32,306 nt of DNA from Burkholderiales bacterium (GTDB lineage: Bacteria > Pseudomonadota > Gammaproteobacteria > Burkholderiales > Burkholderiaceae_C), in assembly GCA_003241965.1 (NCBI GenBank), contig QBMB01000018.1, positions 25,203 through 57,508 on the forward strand. The letters run 5' to 3'. A program made the translations under genes and the position numbers. The notes beneath the pieces were generated by a model. It did no database searches and was not told the DNA's origin. It saw only the letters and a program-made list of their open reading frames with translations. Positions within the stretch are counted from its first letter, which is position 1, and the number at the start of each line of letters is the position of its first letter. Positions 8,280 through 16,275 of the stretch are shown piece by piece.

Positions 8280-9066
8280 AGTTTAAGCCGGGAGGGCTCC
8301 TCGGGGCGGTGGGCAGCCCCGTCAGTGGAAGGCCGCTGTTGTCCTTGAGGCCCACGCCGGTGAGGCCCAGGCGGCGGCTCTCGCCCAACAACCAGGCCAG
8401 GCGGCGTGCGGCGGTGTCCAGGTCCTGCCCGGCGGGGCGCACGTTGGAAATGCAGTTGCGCTGGGCATCGCTGCAGCCCACGCGCGGCGCGTGGGTGAGG
8501 TAGATGCCTACGCTGTCGGGCGAGCTCAGGCCCGGGCGTTCGCCCACGACCATCGCCACCGCCTTCGCTCCCAGGCGCTCGCCCACCTCGTCGGCCACGG
8601 CCACGCGCGCCTGGCGCACGACCAACAGCGGCCCCAATCGCAGCGCAGGGTCAAGCGCTCGGCGGATCGCGCCCAACAGCGCTGCACCGTGTTGCTGGAT
8701 GCCCAGCGCCGAGAGGCCGTCCCCGAGCACGAGCACGAGATCGGGGCTCTTGGCAGGCGCCGAGCCGAGCCGCTGCACGCTCGCGTCGTCGAGCCGCCGC
8801 CCGAGGTCGGGCCGCAGCAGGTACTCATGGCGGTCACGCGCCTGGCTGTGCAGCAGCAGCGGCGCGGGCCAGCCTTGTTGCTCAAGCTCGGCGCACAAGG
8901 CTTCGGTGTCCAGCGGCAGGTGGATCGCGTCGCGCGCTTGCGCGTGGGCGAGTGAGAAATCAAGCAGCTCGCGTGTGGGCAGGCTCACGCCGGTGCGCCC
9001 GAGTGCGATGCGCGCGGTGGTGTGCTGGCGCAGGTGCGCCCAGAGGTCGCGGGCGGGTGTGGTCAT
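8278..9066 (-). CDS. eutC: Ethanolamine ammonia-lyase small subunit
   Basis: EutC is the light subunit of the adenosylcobalamin-dependent ethanolamine ammonia-lyase, which converts ethanolamine to acetaldehyde and ammonia. The 262-residue sequence shows family blocks: ARIALGRTGVSLPTRELLDF near the N terminus, DLVLVLGDGLSALGIQQHG, LLVVRQARVAVADEVGE, AVAMVVGERPGLSSPDSVGIYL and RNCISNVRPAGQ, which contribute to cobalamin and subunit contacts. The start ATG at 9066 overlaps the eutB stop as ATGA. Gene order is permease-eutB-eutC. No eutA reactivase, eutE aldehyde dehydrogenase or shell protein is visible here. Confidence 0.96.
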   Translation of the reverse strand: MTTPARDLWAHLRQHTTARIALGRTGVSLPTRELLDFSLAHAQARDAIHLPLDTEALCAELEQQGWPAPLLLHSQARDRHEYLLRPDLGRRLDDASVQRLGSAPAKSPDLVLVLGDGLSALGIQQHGAALLGAIRRALDPALRLGPLLVVRQARVAVADEVGERLGAKAVAMVVGERPGLSSPDSVGIYLTHAPRVGCSDAQRNCISNVRPAGQDLDTAARRLAWLLGESRRLGLTGVGLKDNSGLPLTGLPTAPRSPPGLN

Positions 9067-10457
9067 GCGGCTTTGGGCAAGGTCCAGAGCGAATGGGGCA
9101 GTGCCGGCTGGCGGGGCGCGGGCAGCAGCTGCCCCTGCGCACCCGTGAGGCCCACGCGCTGCAGCCAGGCCTCGAACTCGGGCGCGCGTTTGAGGCCCAG
9201 CAGCTCGCGCAGCACCAGCGCGTCGTGGAACGAAGTGCTCTGGTAGTTCAGCATGATGTCGTCGGCGCCGGGCACGCCGATCAGGAAGTTCAGCCCCGCG
9301 GTGGCCAGCAGCACCATGAGGTTGTCCATGTCGTCGCTGTCGGCTTCGGCGTGGTTGGTGTAGCAGATGTCGCAGCCCATGGGCAGGCCCAGCAGCTTGC
9401 CGCAGAAGTGGTCTTCGAGCCCGGCCCGGGTGATCTGCTTGCCGTCGTACAAATACTCGGGCCCGATGAAGCCGACCACGGTGTTGACCAGCAACGGCTT
9501 GTAGCGCCGCGCCACCGCGTAGGCGCGCGCCTCGCAGGTCTGCTGGTCCACGCCATGGTGGGCGTTGGCCGAGAGCGCGCTGCCCTGGCCGGTTTCGAAA
9601 TACATGACGTTCTGGCCCACCGTGCCGCGTCCCAGCGCCTGCGCCATGGCATGGGCCTCGTCAAGCAGCGCGAGGTCGATGCCGAACGAAGCATTCGTCG
9701 CCTGCGTTCCGGCAATGGACTGGAACACCAGGTCCACCGGCGCGCCTTGCGCCATGGCCTGCATGCTGTTGGTCACGTGGGTGAGCACACAGGTCTGCGT
9801 GGGGATTTCGCCGCGCGCCAGCACGTCGGCCAGGATGTGGTTCAGGCGCACCAGGTCGGGCACGCTGTCGGACACCGGGTTGATGCCCACCACCGCATCT
9901 CCTGCGCCGTGCATCAGGCCGTCGATCATGCTGGCCACGATGCCGGCGGGGTCGTCGGTCGGGTGGTTGGGCTGCAGGCGCACCGAGAGGTGGCCGCGCA
10001 GGCCCTGCGTGTTGCGAAACCGCGTGATCACCTCGCAGCGTTTGGCCACCAGCATCAGGTCCTGGTTGCGCATGAGCTTGCTCACCGCGGCCACCATTTC
10101 GGGCGTGAGGCCGGGCGCCAGCGCGCGCAGCACCTCGGGCGTGGCCCGAGGCGAGAGCAGCCAGTCGCGAAAGGCGCCCACGGTGAGCGAGGCCACGGGT
10201 GCAAAGGCCAGTGCGTCGTGGCTGTCGATGATGAGCCGCGTGACTTCGTCTTCTTCGTAGGGAATGAGCGCCTCGCTGAGGAACTCGGACAGGGGCACAT
10301 CGGCCAGCACCCAGCGTGCGGCCACCCGCTCCTGCTCGGTGGCCGCGGCCACGCCGGCCAGGCAGTCGCCTGAGCGCAGCGGCGTGGCCTTGGCCATCAC
10401 CTCGCGCAAGTTGGCGAACCGGTGGCTGCGTCCTCCCAGCGTGGCGCTCAGGTTCAT
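9063..10457 (-). CDS. eutB: Ethanolamine ammonia-lyase large subunit
   Basis: EutB is the catalytic TIM-barrel subunit that binds ethanolamine and adenosylcobalamin. The 464-residue sequence shows long family-typical stretches such as MRNQDLMLVAKRCEVITRFR, SVRLQPNHPTDDPAGI, AGDAVVGINPVSDS, THVTNSMQAM, FETGQGSALSANAHHGVDQQ and FLIGVPGADDIMLNYQS, in the expected order. The frame stays open far upstream inside the permease gene, but the ATG at 10457 overlaps the permease stop (ATGA) and matches the family start MNLSATLGG. It is about ten residues longer than E. coli EutB. Together with EutC and the permease it would let the cell use ethanolamine as a nitrogen or carbon source. Confidence 0.97.
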   Translation of the reverse strand: MNLSATLGGRSHRFANLREVMAKATPLRSGDCLAGVAAATEQERVAARWVLADVPLSEFLSEALIPYEEDEVTRLIIDSHDALAFAPVASLTVGAFRDWLLSPRATPEVLRALAPGLTPEMVAAVSKLMRNQDLMLVAKRCEVITRFRNTQGLRGHLSVRLQPNHPTDDPAGIVASMIDGLMHGAGDAVVGINPVSDSVPDLVRLNHILADVLARGEIPTQTCVLTHVTNSMQAMAQGAPVDLVFQSIAGTQATNASFGIDLALLDEAHAMAQALGRGTVGQNVMYFETGQGSALSANAHHGVDQQTCEARAYAVARRYKPLLVNTVVGFIGPEYLYDGKQITRAGLEDHFCGKLLGLPMGCDICYTNHAEADSDDMDNLMVLLATAGLNFLIGVPGADDIMLNYQSTSFHDALVLRELLGLKRAPEFEAWLQRVGLTGAQGQLLPAPRQPALPHSLWTLPKAA

Positions 10458-11845
10458 TCCACAGTGCCGAGCATGGCGTCCATGGGCGCTGCGTCGCGCT
10501 GCCCGCTGGTCAAGTAGAAGTACAAGTAGGCCAACGCCATGAGCGCCAGGAAGAGCACGGTGATCATGGCGTTGAAGTAGACCACCGCCACCAGGCAAAC
10601 CACGCCGCAAAACAGCGCGATGGCCGGGAACACCGGGTAGAACGGCGCGCGGTAGGGGCGATCCAGCTGGGGCTCGCTCATGCGCAGCTTGAACAGCGAA
10701 GCCATGGACACGATGTACATCACCAGCGCGCCGAGCACGGCCATGGTGACGATGTTGGCGGTGAGCGGCAGGCCGCCGAAAGTGACCCACTGGTCGCTGA
10801 ACACGGCGATCACACCGACCACACCGCCGCCGATGAGCGCGCGCACCGGCGTCTTGAAGCGCGGGTGCACCACGGCAAAGTAGGCTGGCAAGTAGCCAGC
10901 GCGGGCGAGTGCAAACATCTGGCGAGAGTAGCCCAGGATGATCCCGTGGAAGGAGGCGACCAACCCGAACAGACCGATCCAGATCAGCATGTGCAGCCAG
11001 CCGCTGGACTCGCCCACCACCATCTTCATGGCCTGGGGCAACGGGTCGTTGAGGTTGGAGAGCTTGGTCCAGTCGCCCACGCCACCGGCCATGATCATCA
11101 CCAGGAAGGCCAGCACGACCAGGGTGAGGATGCCGGTGATGTACGCAATGGGGATGGTGCGGCGCGGGTCCTTGGCTTCTTCGGCGGCCATGGCCGCGCC
11201 TTCGATGGCCAGGAAGAACCAGATGGCAAACGGGATGGACGCGAAGATGCCGGCCCAGGTGCCCATGGTGAAGGTGTCGGAGCCGGCCCAGCCATTGGCG
11301 GTGAAGTTGGCCAGCGACCAGCCGGGCGCCACCACGCCGGCAAACACCAGCAACTCGCCCACCGCCAGCAGGGTCACCACCAGCTCGAACATGGCGGCGA
11401 TGCCCACGCCCAGCGCATTGAGGGTGATGAAGATCACGTAGGCGCCCAGGGCCGCCACCTTCGGGTCGAGCGATGGAAACTGCAGACCCAGGTAAGCGCC
11501 GATGGCCAGCGAGATGGCGGGTGGTGCGAACACGAACTCCACCAACGTGGCGTAGCCAGCGATGAAACCGCCAGTGGGCCCAAAAGCCCGCCGCGCGTAG
11601 GCGAACGGGCCACCCGCGTGGGGGATGGAGGTGGACAGCTCGGTGAAGCTGAAAATGAAGGTGGTGTACATCAATGCCACGAAGATCGTGGCCACCAGAA
11701 AGCCCAGCGTGCCGGCGCTGGCCCAGCCGTAGCTCCAGCCGAAGTATTCGCCCGAGATCACCAGGCCCACGGCAATGCCCCACAGGGAAAAAGCGCCCAG
11801 CACGGGCTTGAGATCCCGCGACACCTGCTTGGGAGTTGTTGACAT
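10454..11845 (-). CDS. eat: Ethanolamine permease (APC superfamily)
   Basis: This 463-residue protein has about 12 hydrophobic transmembrane segments and the APC-superfamily layout: SLWGIAVGLVISGEYFGWSYG in helix 1, PHAGGPFAYARRAFGPTGGF in helices 2-3, and AAEEAKDPRRTIP in the cytoplasmic loop. These are typical of the eat/EutP-type ethanolamine permease family (TIGR00908-like). The start ATG at 11845 gives MSTTPKQVSRDLKPVLGAF; the frame remains open upstream without family similarity. It is the first gene of a permease-eutB-eutC operon and diverges from an AraC-type regulator across a 213-nt intergenic region. Confidence 0.95.
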   Translation of the reverse strand: MSTTPKQVSRDLKPVLGAFSLWGIAVGLVISGEYFGWSYGWASAGTLGFLVATIFVALMYTTFIFSFTELSTSIPHAGGPFAYARRAFGPTGGFIAGYATLVEFVFAPPAISLAIGAYLGLQFPSLDPKVAALGAYVIFITLNALGVGIAAMFELVVTLLAVGELLVFAGVVAPGWSLANFTANGWAGSDTFTMGTWAGIFASIPFAIWFFLAIEGAAMAAEEAKDPRRTIPIAYITGILTLVVLAFLVMIMAGGVGDWTKLSNLNDPLPQAMKMVVGESSGWLHMLIWIGLFGLVASFHGIILGYSRQMFALARAGYLPAYFAVVHPRFKTPVRALIGGGVVGVIAVFSDQWVTFGGLPLTANIVTMAVLGALVMYIVSMASLFKLRMSEPQLDRPYRAPFYPVFPAIALFCGVVCLVAVVYFNAMITVLFLALMALAYLYFYLTSGQRDAAPMDAMLGTVE

Positions 11846-12058
11846 GTTGTTGCTCGCATCTGTCACCCGAAACGGCTCGGGCAGCCCGCTGGCATCTTGT
11901 GCGGGGCGGCTCGCGAGTCGGTATCCCGTTTGGGCAAGCGGCACACGGGCGGGAGCACTTTTTCCGATTTGGGATAGCGCGCACCTGGAATCAGCAGGCG
12001 GTGGCATGAAACTTGATGTACACCTCGCGTTGGGAAAACCGCCGGGAAGGAGAGCGCC
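11846..12058. promoter_or_regulatory. Divergent regulatory region between the ethanolamine permease and the AraC regulator
   Basis: This 213-nt non-coding region separates divergent genes. Two direct repeats of TTTGGGnnAGCG occur at 11929-11940 and 11968-11979, 39 bp apart (about four helical turns), and a weaker TTGGG copy lies at 12030. They are candidate sites for the AraC-type protein. An AAGGAG ribosome-binding site (from 12047) precedes the regulator start. I see no convincing sigma-70 or -24/-12 sigma-54 promoter. Confidence 0.45.
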
Positions 12059-13033
12059 ATGATGGTGCAGCCAGACGCTGCCGCTGCTTGCTTTCGCGTC
12101 AAGCGAACGCAGAACGTGGACATCCATGCCCGCAACCTCGCGTCGTGGGAGCAACACTACGAGCAAACGTCACGCGGCAACTTTTGCGGTGAGGTGCGCG
12201 AACTGCTCGACCACGACCTGCAGGTCTTCGAAGAAGTCGCCAGTTGCGCCACCAGCCAGCGCTGCCGGCCCTGGCGCGGCGGCGTGTGGATCGGGCTGGC
12301 CGTGCCGGAAACCGATGGCGGCCTGCGCTTCATGGGCCGCCCCTCGCATGGCCTGCAGCTCATGCTGGCCGGCGGCGACGAACCCTTCGATCTGCAGGTA
12401 CCCGCCGGCCACGGCCTCTATGGCATGGTGCTTGAAGAAGCGCAACTGGCCCACCACGTTCAAGCCCTGCACCAGCAGCCCTGGCCCGAGCACCGCGCCG
12501 GCGTGCCGCGCGTGCAGGCCATCACCGCCCTGCAGCGCTACCGGCTCGCGGGCATGCTGCGCGAGGTGCTGCGCTGCCTGCAGGAACAGCCCGAAGCCCT
12601 GAACCACGACGCCAGCCGCCGCACCCTGCGCGAAGCCCTGTTGACCGTGCTGTGCGACGTGGTGGTGCCGCAAACCTTGAGCGAAGCCGTGAGCCCGCGC
12701 CAGCTGCGCCGCCAGGAGCTGGTGCACCGGGTGCGCGAGCTGGTGTTCGAACACCCGGAGCAGCCCCTGAGCGTGGCCGAGCTGTGCACGCGCCTGCACG
12801 TGACCCGGCGCACGCTGCAAAACGGCTTTCAAGAAGCGTTGGGCACCAGCCCCGCCACCTACCTGCGCACCGTGCGGCTCAACGCCGTGCGCCGCGCCCT
12901 GCGCGAGGGCGATGCCCCGGCCACCATCGCCGACACCGCAGCCCGCTGGGGCTTCTGGCACATGGGCCACTTCTCGCAGGACTACAAGGCGCTGTTTGGC
13001 GAAACGCCTTCGCAGACGCGGCAGCAAGGTTGA
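12059..13033 (+). CDS. AraC-family transcriptional regulator, probable ethanolamine (EutR-like) activator
   Basis: This 324-residue protein ends in an AraC double helix-turn-helix (about residues 217-318): the first HTH is LSVAELCTRLHVTRRTLQNGFQEALG and the second lies around ATIADTAARWGFWHMGHFSQDYKALFGETP, the classic AraC signature. The N-terminal part resembles the ligand domain of EutR-type regulators. It is divergent from the permease-eutB-eutC operon, so it most likely activates that operon in response to ethanolamine and/or cobalamin, as EutR does in enterobacteria. That role is inferred from position. Two consecutive ATG codons (12059 and 12062) follow AAGGAG, so either could start translation. 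Confidence 0.88.
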   Translation: MMVQPDAAAACFRVKRTQNVDIHARNLASWEQHYEQTSRGNFCGEVRELLDHDLQVFEEVASCATSQRCRPWRGGVWIGLAVPETDGGLRFMGRPSHGLQLMLAGGDEPFDLQVPAGHGLYGMVLEEAQLAHHVQALHQQPWPEHRAGVPRVQAITALQRYRLAGMLREVLRCLQEQPEALNHDASRRTLREALLTVLCDVVVPQTLSEAVSPRQLRRQELVHRVRELVFEHPEQPLSVAELCTRLHVTRRTLQNGFQEALGTSPATYLRTVRLNAVRRALREGDAPATIADTAARWGFWHMGHFSQDYKALFGETPSQTRQQG

Positions 13034-13186
13034 AGGGTTACAGGCGCCTCGGCGAGGCGACGTTCTGAAAACTTGGTGCGGCTTCGAACAGACCCACCCC
13101 CACCAAGTCCCTAACCTCGGGTCCAGCCCATCAACATGGCTGCAATCCCCCAACGCTGCCCCGTGCAGCAACTTCGAAGGTTTCTC
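13034..13186. other. Intergenic region with two inverted repeats
   Basis: The gap holds a short hairpin CGCCTC-GGC-GAGGCG (13045-13059) just past the araC-type gene, without a T tract, and a separated inverted repeat ACTTGGTG / CACCAAGT (13071-13078 and 13101-13108, 22 nt apart). The second pair sits upstream of the repeat-protein gene and could be an operator. A GAAGG ribosome-binding site lies at 13176-13180. Confidence 0.4.
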
Positions 13187-13633
13187 ATGAACGTTTCGCG
13201 CGCCATCACCGCTTCCATCACGGCCCTGGTCATCGCTGGCAGTGCCGGTTTGGCATTCGCCCAATCGAACACCTCGAGCTCGCCTTCCACGCCTGCACCG
13301 GCGGCAGCCAATCAGCAACCGCCCGCCGTCGGCTCGAAACCCATGGAAACCAAGCCCCGCACCAAGACCAAAGCCCAGCGCAAAGCCGCCCCTCGCGCAG
13401 AAGGCAACAACACCTCCAGCTCGCCCTCCACGCCAGCACCGGCTGCAGCCAACCAGGCTCCACCCGCCGTCGGCTCCACCCCCATGACGAGTTCGACCGG
13501 CAGCGTCGCCATGCCCGACCGCACGCCCCCACGCACGACCGGCAGCAACACCTCCAGCTCGCCCTCCACGCCAGCACCAGCCGCAGCCAACCAGACGCCC
13601 CCACCTGTCGGCTCCACCCCCATGACCAAGTGA
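13187..13633 (+). CDS. Small secreted low-complexity protein with three 26-residue repeats
   Basis: I do not recognise a functional family. The 148-residue product has a clear Sec signal peptide (MNVSRAITASITALVIAGSA, cleavage probably after AFA near residue 25) and then a Pro/Ala/Ser/Thr-rich body with no cysteine and no predicted hydrophobic segment. The unit NTSSSPSTPAPAAANQ followed by xPPxVGSxPM occurs at residues 28-53, 75-100 and 121-146. The first spacer is basic (KPRTKTKAQRKAAPRAEG), the second neutral. Such composition suggests a disordered periplasmic or secreted protein, perhaps wall- or envelope-associated; no role is claimed. ATG 13187 has GAAGG 6 nt upstream, and a strong terminator follows, so it is a monocistronic unit. 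It would be invisible to domain searches. Confidence 0.8.
   Translation: MNVSRAITASITALVIAGSAGLAFAQSNTSSSPSTPAPAAANQQPPAVGSKPMETKPRTKTKAQRKAAPRAEGNNTSSSPSTPAPAAANQAPPAVGSTPMTSSTGSVAMPDRTPPRTTGSNTSSSPSTPAPAAANQTPPPVGSTPMTK
13268..13624 (+). repeat. Three in-frame copies of a 78-bp coding repeat
   Basis: Copies lie at 13268-13345, 13409-13486 and 13547-13624, with periods of 141 and 138 bp. The core begins AACACCTCSAGCTCGCCYTC and is nearly identical at the DNA level, more than protein selection alone requires, which points to recent duplication or gene conversion. Confidence 0.85.
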
Positions 13634-13705
13634 AGGCAAGCACGTCGATGACCAGGTCTGTCGCTCGCACAGACCTTCACTGACGCGCCCGTTTCGTCGC
13701 CCTGC

Positions 13706-13745
13706 GCGCCCCCCGAGACCTGTGGTCCGGGGGGCGCTCTTTTTT
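13706..13745 (+). terminator. Intrinsic terminator of the repeat-protein gene
   Basis: GCGCCCCCCG at 13706 pairs with the G-rich arm ending at 13737 (stem of about 14 bp with one bulge, loop TGT), followed by TCTTTTTTT. This is a textbook Rho-independent terminator. Confidence 0.9.
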
Positions 13746-13804
13746 TCGCGCCCCCGCTGCACACCCCGCCCTGCGTGCAACCCGAAGGAATCGTCGAGCA
13801 TCCC

Positions 13805-13841
13805 TTGACTCAATTTTTACTTGATCAAATATAGTTTTGAT
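13805..13841 (+). promoter_or_regulatory. AT-rich promoter and candidate ArgP operator of the lysine unit
   Basis: The AT-rich island at 13805-13855 stands out in a GC-rich window. TTGACT (13805-13810) is followed after 17 nt by AATATA (13828-13833) or after 19 nt by TATAGT (13830-13835). The -10 lies inside a perfect inverted repeat, ATCAAA-TATAGT-TTTGAT (13824-13841). LysR-type proteins such as ArgP often bind AT-rich dyads, and a LysE/ArgO gene lies 95 nt downstream, so ArgP control is inferred. Confidence 0.6.
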
Positions 13842-13935
13842 TGATTCAGTTTAATTCTCCGGGCTGAACAGGCACACTGCCTCCATTCACCCGTCTCGCC
13901 TTCGCGAGCATCCACGGTTCCCGGAGCAGCTCGTC

Positions 13936-14571
13936 ATGACACTCGCCTTCCTCTCCCCCACCTTCACCGCCGGCATGGTGCTGAGCATCTCGCTGATCAT
14001 GGCCATCGGCCCGCAAAACGCGCATGTGCTGCGCATGGGCCTGCAGCGCCAGCACCTCGGGCTCACCGTGATCACCTGTGCGCTGGCCGACGTGGTGCTC
14101 ATCGGGCTGGGTGTGATGGGTCTGGCGCAGCTTGGCGGCCTGTCCGACAAGTTGCTCGGTGCGCTGGTGGGTGCGGGCGTGCTGTTCCTCGGCGTCTACG
14201 GCTGGCAGGCGTTCCAGCGTTTCCTGCACCCGCGTGTGCTCCAGCTCGAAGACAACGCCACCGTGGTGGCCGAGCCGGTCTCGCGCCGCCAGGCCGTGCT
14301 CTCGGCACTGGCTTTCTCGTGGCTCAACCCGCACGCCTGGCTCGACACCGCGGTGCTGATCGGCACCGCCTCGCTGGCCTATGGCCAGGGCAGCAAGGTG
14401 TTTGGCCTGGGCGCGGCGGCTGGTTCGGTGGTGTGGTTTCTGGCGCTGGGCGTGGCCGCCTTCTGGCTTGGCCGCCGGCTCAATTCGTTGCATGTGTGGC
14501 GTGCGCTGGACGGCCTGGTTGCGCTCATGATGTGGGGCACGGCCATCTGGCTCCTGACCAGCCTGGTCTGA
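13936..14571 (+). CDS. LysE/ArgO-family basic amino acid exporter
   Basis: This 211-residue inner-membrane protein has about six hydrophobic segments and the family signature AIGPQNAHVLRMGLQRQHLG in the first loop, with a second conserved SWLNPHAWLDT in the middle. LysE/ArgO proteins export lysine and/or arginine by proton exchange when intracellular levels are too high. It is the first gene of a plus-strand unit with davB 16 nt downstream. That pairs an exporter with a lysine-degrading oxygenase, so lysine is the likely substrate. A GGAG sequence lies upstream of ATG 13936. The family regulator ArgP is encoded elsewhere in the window (7331-8239). Confidence 0.92.
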   Translation: MTLAFLSPTFTAGMVLSISLIMAIGPQNAHVLRMGLQRQHLGLTVITCALADVVLIGLGVMGLAQLGGLSDKLLGALVGAGVLFLGVYGWQAFQRFLHPRVLQLEDNATVVAEPVSRRQAVLSALAFSWLNPHAWLDTAVLIGTASLAYGQGSKVFGLGAAAGSVVWFLALGVAAFWLGRRLNSLHVWRALDGLVALMMWGTAIWLLTSLV

Positions 14572-14587
14572 ACCCCTGAGGTCTTCC

Positions 14588-16264
14588 ATGTCCACTGCAC
14601 CGCGCGACGCCGATGCGCCCGTGACCGTTTTCGGTCCCGACTTTCCCTTCGCCTTCGACGACTGGATCTCCCACCCGAAAGGCCTGGGTGAACTGCCCGC
14701 CGAGCGCCTGGGGCAGGAGGTGGCCATCGTGGGCGCCGGCATGGCCGGCATGGTGGCGGCCTACGAGCTGATGAAGCTGGGCCTCAAGCCCGTGCTTTAC
14801 GAGGCCTCACGCATGGGCGGGCGGTTGCGCTCGCAGGCTTTCGAGGGCACGCAGGGCGTGGTGGCCGAACTGGGCGGCATGCGCTTCCCGGCCTCGGGCA
14901 CGGCCTTCTTTCACTACGTGAGCCGCCTGGGCCTGAAGACCCGGCCATTTCCCAACCCCCTGACCGCGGCCGCCGGCTGCACGGTGATTGATCTGGAAGG
15001 CCAGACGCACTGGGCGCGCGAACTCGCCGATCTGCCGCCGCTGTTCACCGAGGTGGCGCAGGCCTGGGCGCAAGCGCTCGAAGAGGGCGCGGGCTTCACC
15101 GGCCTGCAGCAGGCGCTGCGCGAGCGCGATGTGCCCACGCTCAAGGCCCTGTGGGACCGGCTCGTGCCGCTCTGGGACGACCGCACCTTCTACGACTTTG
15201 TGGCCACGTCCGAGGCCTTCGCGAAGCTGTCGTTCCACCACCGCGAGGTGTTCGGCCAGGTCGGTTTCGGCACCGGCGGCTGGGACTCGGACTTTCCCAA
15301 CTCCATGCTGGAAATCCTGCGCGTGGTGCTCACCGGTTGTGATGAGGACCAGCACCTGATCGAGGGCGGCGTGCAGCAGGTGCCGCTGGGCCTGTGGCAG
15401 CACGCGCCTGCTGCCGATGAAATGCGCCACTGGCCCGCCGGCACCACGCTGGCCAGCCTGCACAACGGCGCACCGCGCGCGGGCGTCACTGCCATCAGCC
15501 GCGCGGCGGGCAACCAGCTGGCCGTCACCGACACCTGGGGTAATACGGGCACCTACCCCGCCGTGCTCACCACCTGCCAGAGCTGGCTGCTCACCACGCA
15601 GATCGCGGTGGAGGAGTCGCTGTTTTCACAAAAGCACTGGATGGCGCTGGACCGCACGCGATACATGCAGTCGTCCAAAACCTTCGTGATGGTGGACCGC
15701 CCGTTCTGGAACGACCTGAAGGCCGACGGCTGGCCGACCCTGGGCATGACGCTCACCGACCGGCTCACGCGCGGCACCTACCTGTTCGACAACGGGCTGG
15801 ACCAGCCCGGCGTGATCTGCCTGAGCTACGCCTGGATGGGCGACGCGCTCAAAATGCTGCCGCACGGCACCGAAAAGCGGGTGCAGCTCGCGCTCTCGGC
15901 GCTGGCCAAGATCTACCCCGATGTGGACATCGCCAGCCACATCATTGGCGACCCGATCAGCGTCTCGTGGGAGGCCGACCCACACTTTCTCGGTGCCTTC
16001 AAGGGCGCGCTGCCCGGCCACTACCGCTACAACCACCGCATGTACAGCCACTTCATGCAAGGCGGCTTCGCGAGCGCCGAACGCGGCATCTTCATCGCCG
16101 GCGACGACGTGTCGTTCACACCCGCGTGGGTGGAGGGTGCGGTGCAGACCTCGCTCAACGCGGTGTGGGGCATCGTGCACCACCTCGGTGGCAAGTCCTT
16201 TGCCGACAACCCCGGGCCGGGCGACGTGTTTGCCGAGCTCGGACCGGTGGCGTTGCCGGACTGA
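14588..16264 (+). CDS. davB: L-lysine 2-monooxygenase (DavB)
   Basis: This 558-residue flavoprotein of the amine-oxidase family should oxidatively decarboxylate L-lysine to 5-aminovaleramide, the first step of the 5-aminovalerate pathway. It has the FAD-binding fold VAIVGAGMAGMVAAYELM (GAGMAG, residues 49-54), the ribose-binding acid in LYEAS, the GGRLR motif (77-81) and a C-terminal flavin block GIFIAGDDVSFTPAWVEGAV. The stretches FGPDFPFAFDDW, VGFGTGGWDSDFPNSMLEI and SWEADPHFLGAFKGALPGHY match my memory of Pseudomonas putida DavB very closely. The related IaaM (tryptophan) and phenylalanine 2-monooxygenases share the fold, but the davA gene downstream and the LysE gene upstream favour lysine. 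Confidence 0.92.
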   Translation: MSTAPRDADAPVTVFGPDFPFAFDDWISHPKGLGELPAERLGQEVAIVGAGMAGMVAAYELMKLGLKPVLYEASRMGGRLRSQAFEGTQGVVAELGGMRFPASGTAFFHYVSRLGLKTRPFPNPLTAAAGCTVIDLEGQTHWARELADLPPLFTEVAQAWAQALEEGAGFTGLQQALRERDVPTLKALWDRLVPLWDDRTFYDFVATSEAFAKLSFHHREVFGQVGFGTGGWDSDFPNSMLEILRVVLTGCDEDQHLIEGGVQQVPLGLWQHAPAADEMRHWPAGTTLASLHNGAPRAGVTAISRAAGNQLAVTDTWGNTGTYPAVLTTCQSWLLTTQIAVEESLFSQKHWMALDRTRYMQSSKTFVMVDRPFWNDLKADGWPTLGMTLTDRLTRGTYLFDNGLDQPGVICLSYAWMGDALKMLPHGTEKRVQLALSALAKIYPDVDIASHIIGDPISVSWEADPHFLGAFKGALPGHYRYNHRMYSHFMQGGFASAERGIFIAGDDVSFTPAWVEGAVQTSLNAVWGIVHHLGGKSFADNPGPGDVFAELGPVALPD

Positions 16265-16275
16265 CGCATCACAAG

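Noticed and set aside
9063-11984. EutB frame extending into the permease gene as one 973-residue protein
   Set aside because: Only the last 464 codons match EutB; the rest is a shadow of the permease in another frame, and ATG 10457 overlaps the permease stop.
11846-12058. Sigma-54 (-24/-12) promoter for the ethanolamine operon
   Set aside because: TGGCA and GC elements near 11890 have the wrong spacing between GG and GC; no consensus match found.
13045-13059. Hairpin CGCCTC-GGC-GAGGCG after the AraC-type gene as an intrinsic terminator
   Set aside because: Short stem and no T run; kept only as an inverted repeat in the intergenic entry.
13268-13624. CRISPR-like regularly spaced repeats
   Set aside because: The three copies are in-frame coding repeats with 78-bp units and 60-63 bp spacers of coding sequence, not short palindromic repeats, and no cas genes are near.
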